Of a stretch of DNA of 64,000 nt, positions 63,423 to 64,000 are shown in pieces. Both the position numbers and the translations under genes were made by a program. The stretch spans positions 1 through 64,000 of the forward strand of contig JAFUJB010000007.1 in assembly GCA_017473865.1 (NCBI GenBank), written 5' to 3'. Position 1 is the stretch's first letter. Each line of letters begins with the position of its first letter. Under the pieces are notes generated by a model. The model was not told the origin of the DNA. It did not search any database and was given only the letters and a program-made list of their open reading frames with translations. This DNA comes from Clostridia bacterium. GTDB taxonomy: Bacteria; Bacillota; Clostridia; Oscillospirales; CAG-272.

Positions 63423-64000
63423 ATTAACTGCTCCTTTTTAGTTTGATTATTTTGTGAAGTTGTCATATAATGCATATAAGCCTTCCCGTATTTCGAAAAT
63501 GACGTCGGAAAAATATTACATTCATTTAATATAGAAGAAAGCATTAACGGCATAGCTCCGGCGGTTTTCACCTCCATAAGAACAGCGTTTCTTGGGATAA
63601 TCTCCGTGCCATAGCTTCCGCTTATAAGGTCATTATCTTCGGTTCTGTATCTTACGTTTTTGTCAAAAGTCAGTCTTACGGTTTCATCATCCGACCAAAA
63701 ATATGCTTCCCTTTCATACGATACGACCGCTCTGGGAAGAGGGTTTCCGTAAAATTTCATCGCATAGTCGATTTCTTGCATAATTTGTGAGTTACAAGGC
63801 TTTTCACCGCGATAAATATAGTCAAGTACTTTTTGGTAAGGTAAATCTATCCTTCTTTTATATACTATTCCCTTGTGCTTCTTTTTTATTTCAAAAAACA
63901 CCCTCGCATTATCATCGGGTACACCGTAGCTTCTGATACGCAGTTTTTCTTTATAACCTTTTGCGTCGATAGAGTTTCTAATCAGTAAAAAGCTTGGAGT
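63419..64000 (-). CDS. VTC-domain polyphosphate polymerase-like protein (5' end outside window)
   Basis: The frame is open to the right edge. The visible part starts TPSFLLIRNSIDAKGYKEKL, then RIRSYGVPDDNARVFFEIKK, then KHKGIVYKRRI. Basic residues in the tunnel motifs KLRIRSYG, EIKKKHKGIVYKRR and the acidic MEVKTAG match VTC4-type catalytic domains that make polyphosphate from ATP. A Met at 63901 is internal and not the start. It is the first visible gene of the three-gene operon. Confidence 0.85.
   Translation of the reverse strand, partial: TPSFLLIRNSIDAKGYKEKLRIRSYGVPDDNARVFFEIKKKHKGIVYKRRIDLPYQKVLDYIYRGEKPCNSQIMQEIDYAMKFYGNPLPRAVVSYEREAYFWSDDETVRLTFDKNVRYRTEDNDLISGSYGTEIIPRNAVLMEVKTAGAMPLMLSSILNECNIFPTSFSKYGKAYMHYMTTSQNNQTKKEQLI

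Overview
The window reads as a chromosome segment of an anaerobic, spore-forming Firmicute of the class Clostridia, probably a gut or rumen Oscillospirales/Lachnospirales-type organism. This rests on spoIVA, a YlmC/YmxH PRC-barrel protein, an IspH-ribosomal protein S1 fusion, MecA, AGGAGG-type ribosome sites and AT-rich intergenic DNA with sigma-A promoters at 17-nt spacing. No rRNA, CRISPR array, integrase or transposase was found. One complete tRNA (Pro, CGG) is present.

Layout. 1-7.4 kb (minus): a secreted surface protein with leucine-rich repeats, six 46-residue Cys repeats and wall-binding repeats, running off the left edge; then mtaB-purL. 7.6-11 kb: an RluA-family pseudouridine synthase (plus), ymxH with a truncated duplicate of its own 5' end, a 38-residue orphan peptide and spoIVA. 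11.1-14.2 kb: an AT-rich accessory block with a frameshifted lipoprotein, two unknown membrane proteins and a repeated intergenic element. 14.2-18.6 kb: the potABCD polyamine transporter behind a long leader that can form two exclusive structures. 18.7-21 kb: a P-II-like protein with a DUF1538 membrane protein. 21.1-27.1 kb: one operon purD, BaiN-like flavoprotein, cmk, plsC, ispH-rpsA. 27.2-32.4 kb: HAD phosphatase, pepT, AEC carrier, uracil-DNA glycosylase, mecA and gpsA.

32.4-44.6 kb is the main accessory region: a plus-strand, head-to-lysis phage cassette (terminase small and large subunits, portal, scaffold, N4-gp56-like capsid protein, connector-type proteins, a nozzle-like protein, a coiled-coil protein, holin-type proteins, GH25/Cpl-7 lysin). 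It lacks any integrase, repressor, replication gene or recognisable long tail and lies among minus-strand housekeeping genes. Its first two genes appear to lack a usable AUG start.

44.6-53.3 kb: a nucleotide-sugar 4,6-dehydratase, an unknown 262-residue protein, aspartokinase, an M50 (SpoIVFB-like) protease with two small membrane peptides, and an amino-acid ABC transporter whose permease has a large extra N-terminal domain. 53.7-57.7 kb: an ECF-type sigma factor with a membrane partner, small membrane proteins, a decayed gene, and an XRE regulator-DUF2975 pair behind a palindromic operator. 58.0-59.5 kb: no protein genes but dense structure: an array of hairpins separated by GTGAAA/TTTCAC, repeated 3' ends of tRNA-Pro, the tRNA, a candidate noncoding RNA of about 530 nt with its own promoter and terminator, and a promoter feeding directly into a terminator. 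59.5-64 kb: an MFS transporter, then a VTC - DUF4956 - beta-helix lipoprotein operon running off the right edge.

Names rest on motifs and family recognition by eye; no database search was possible.
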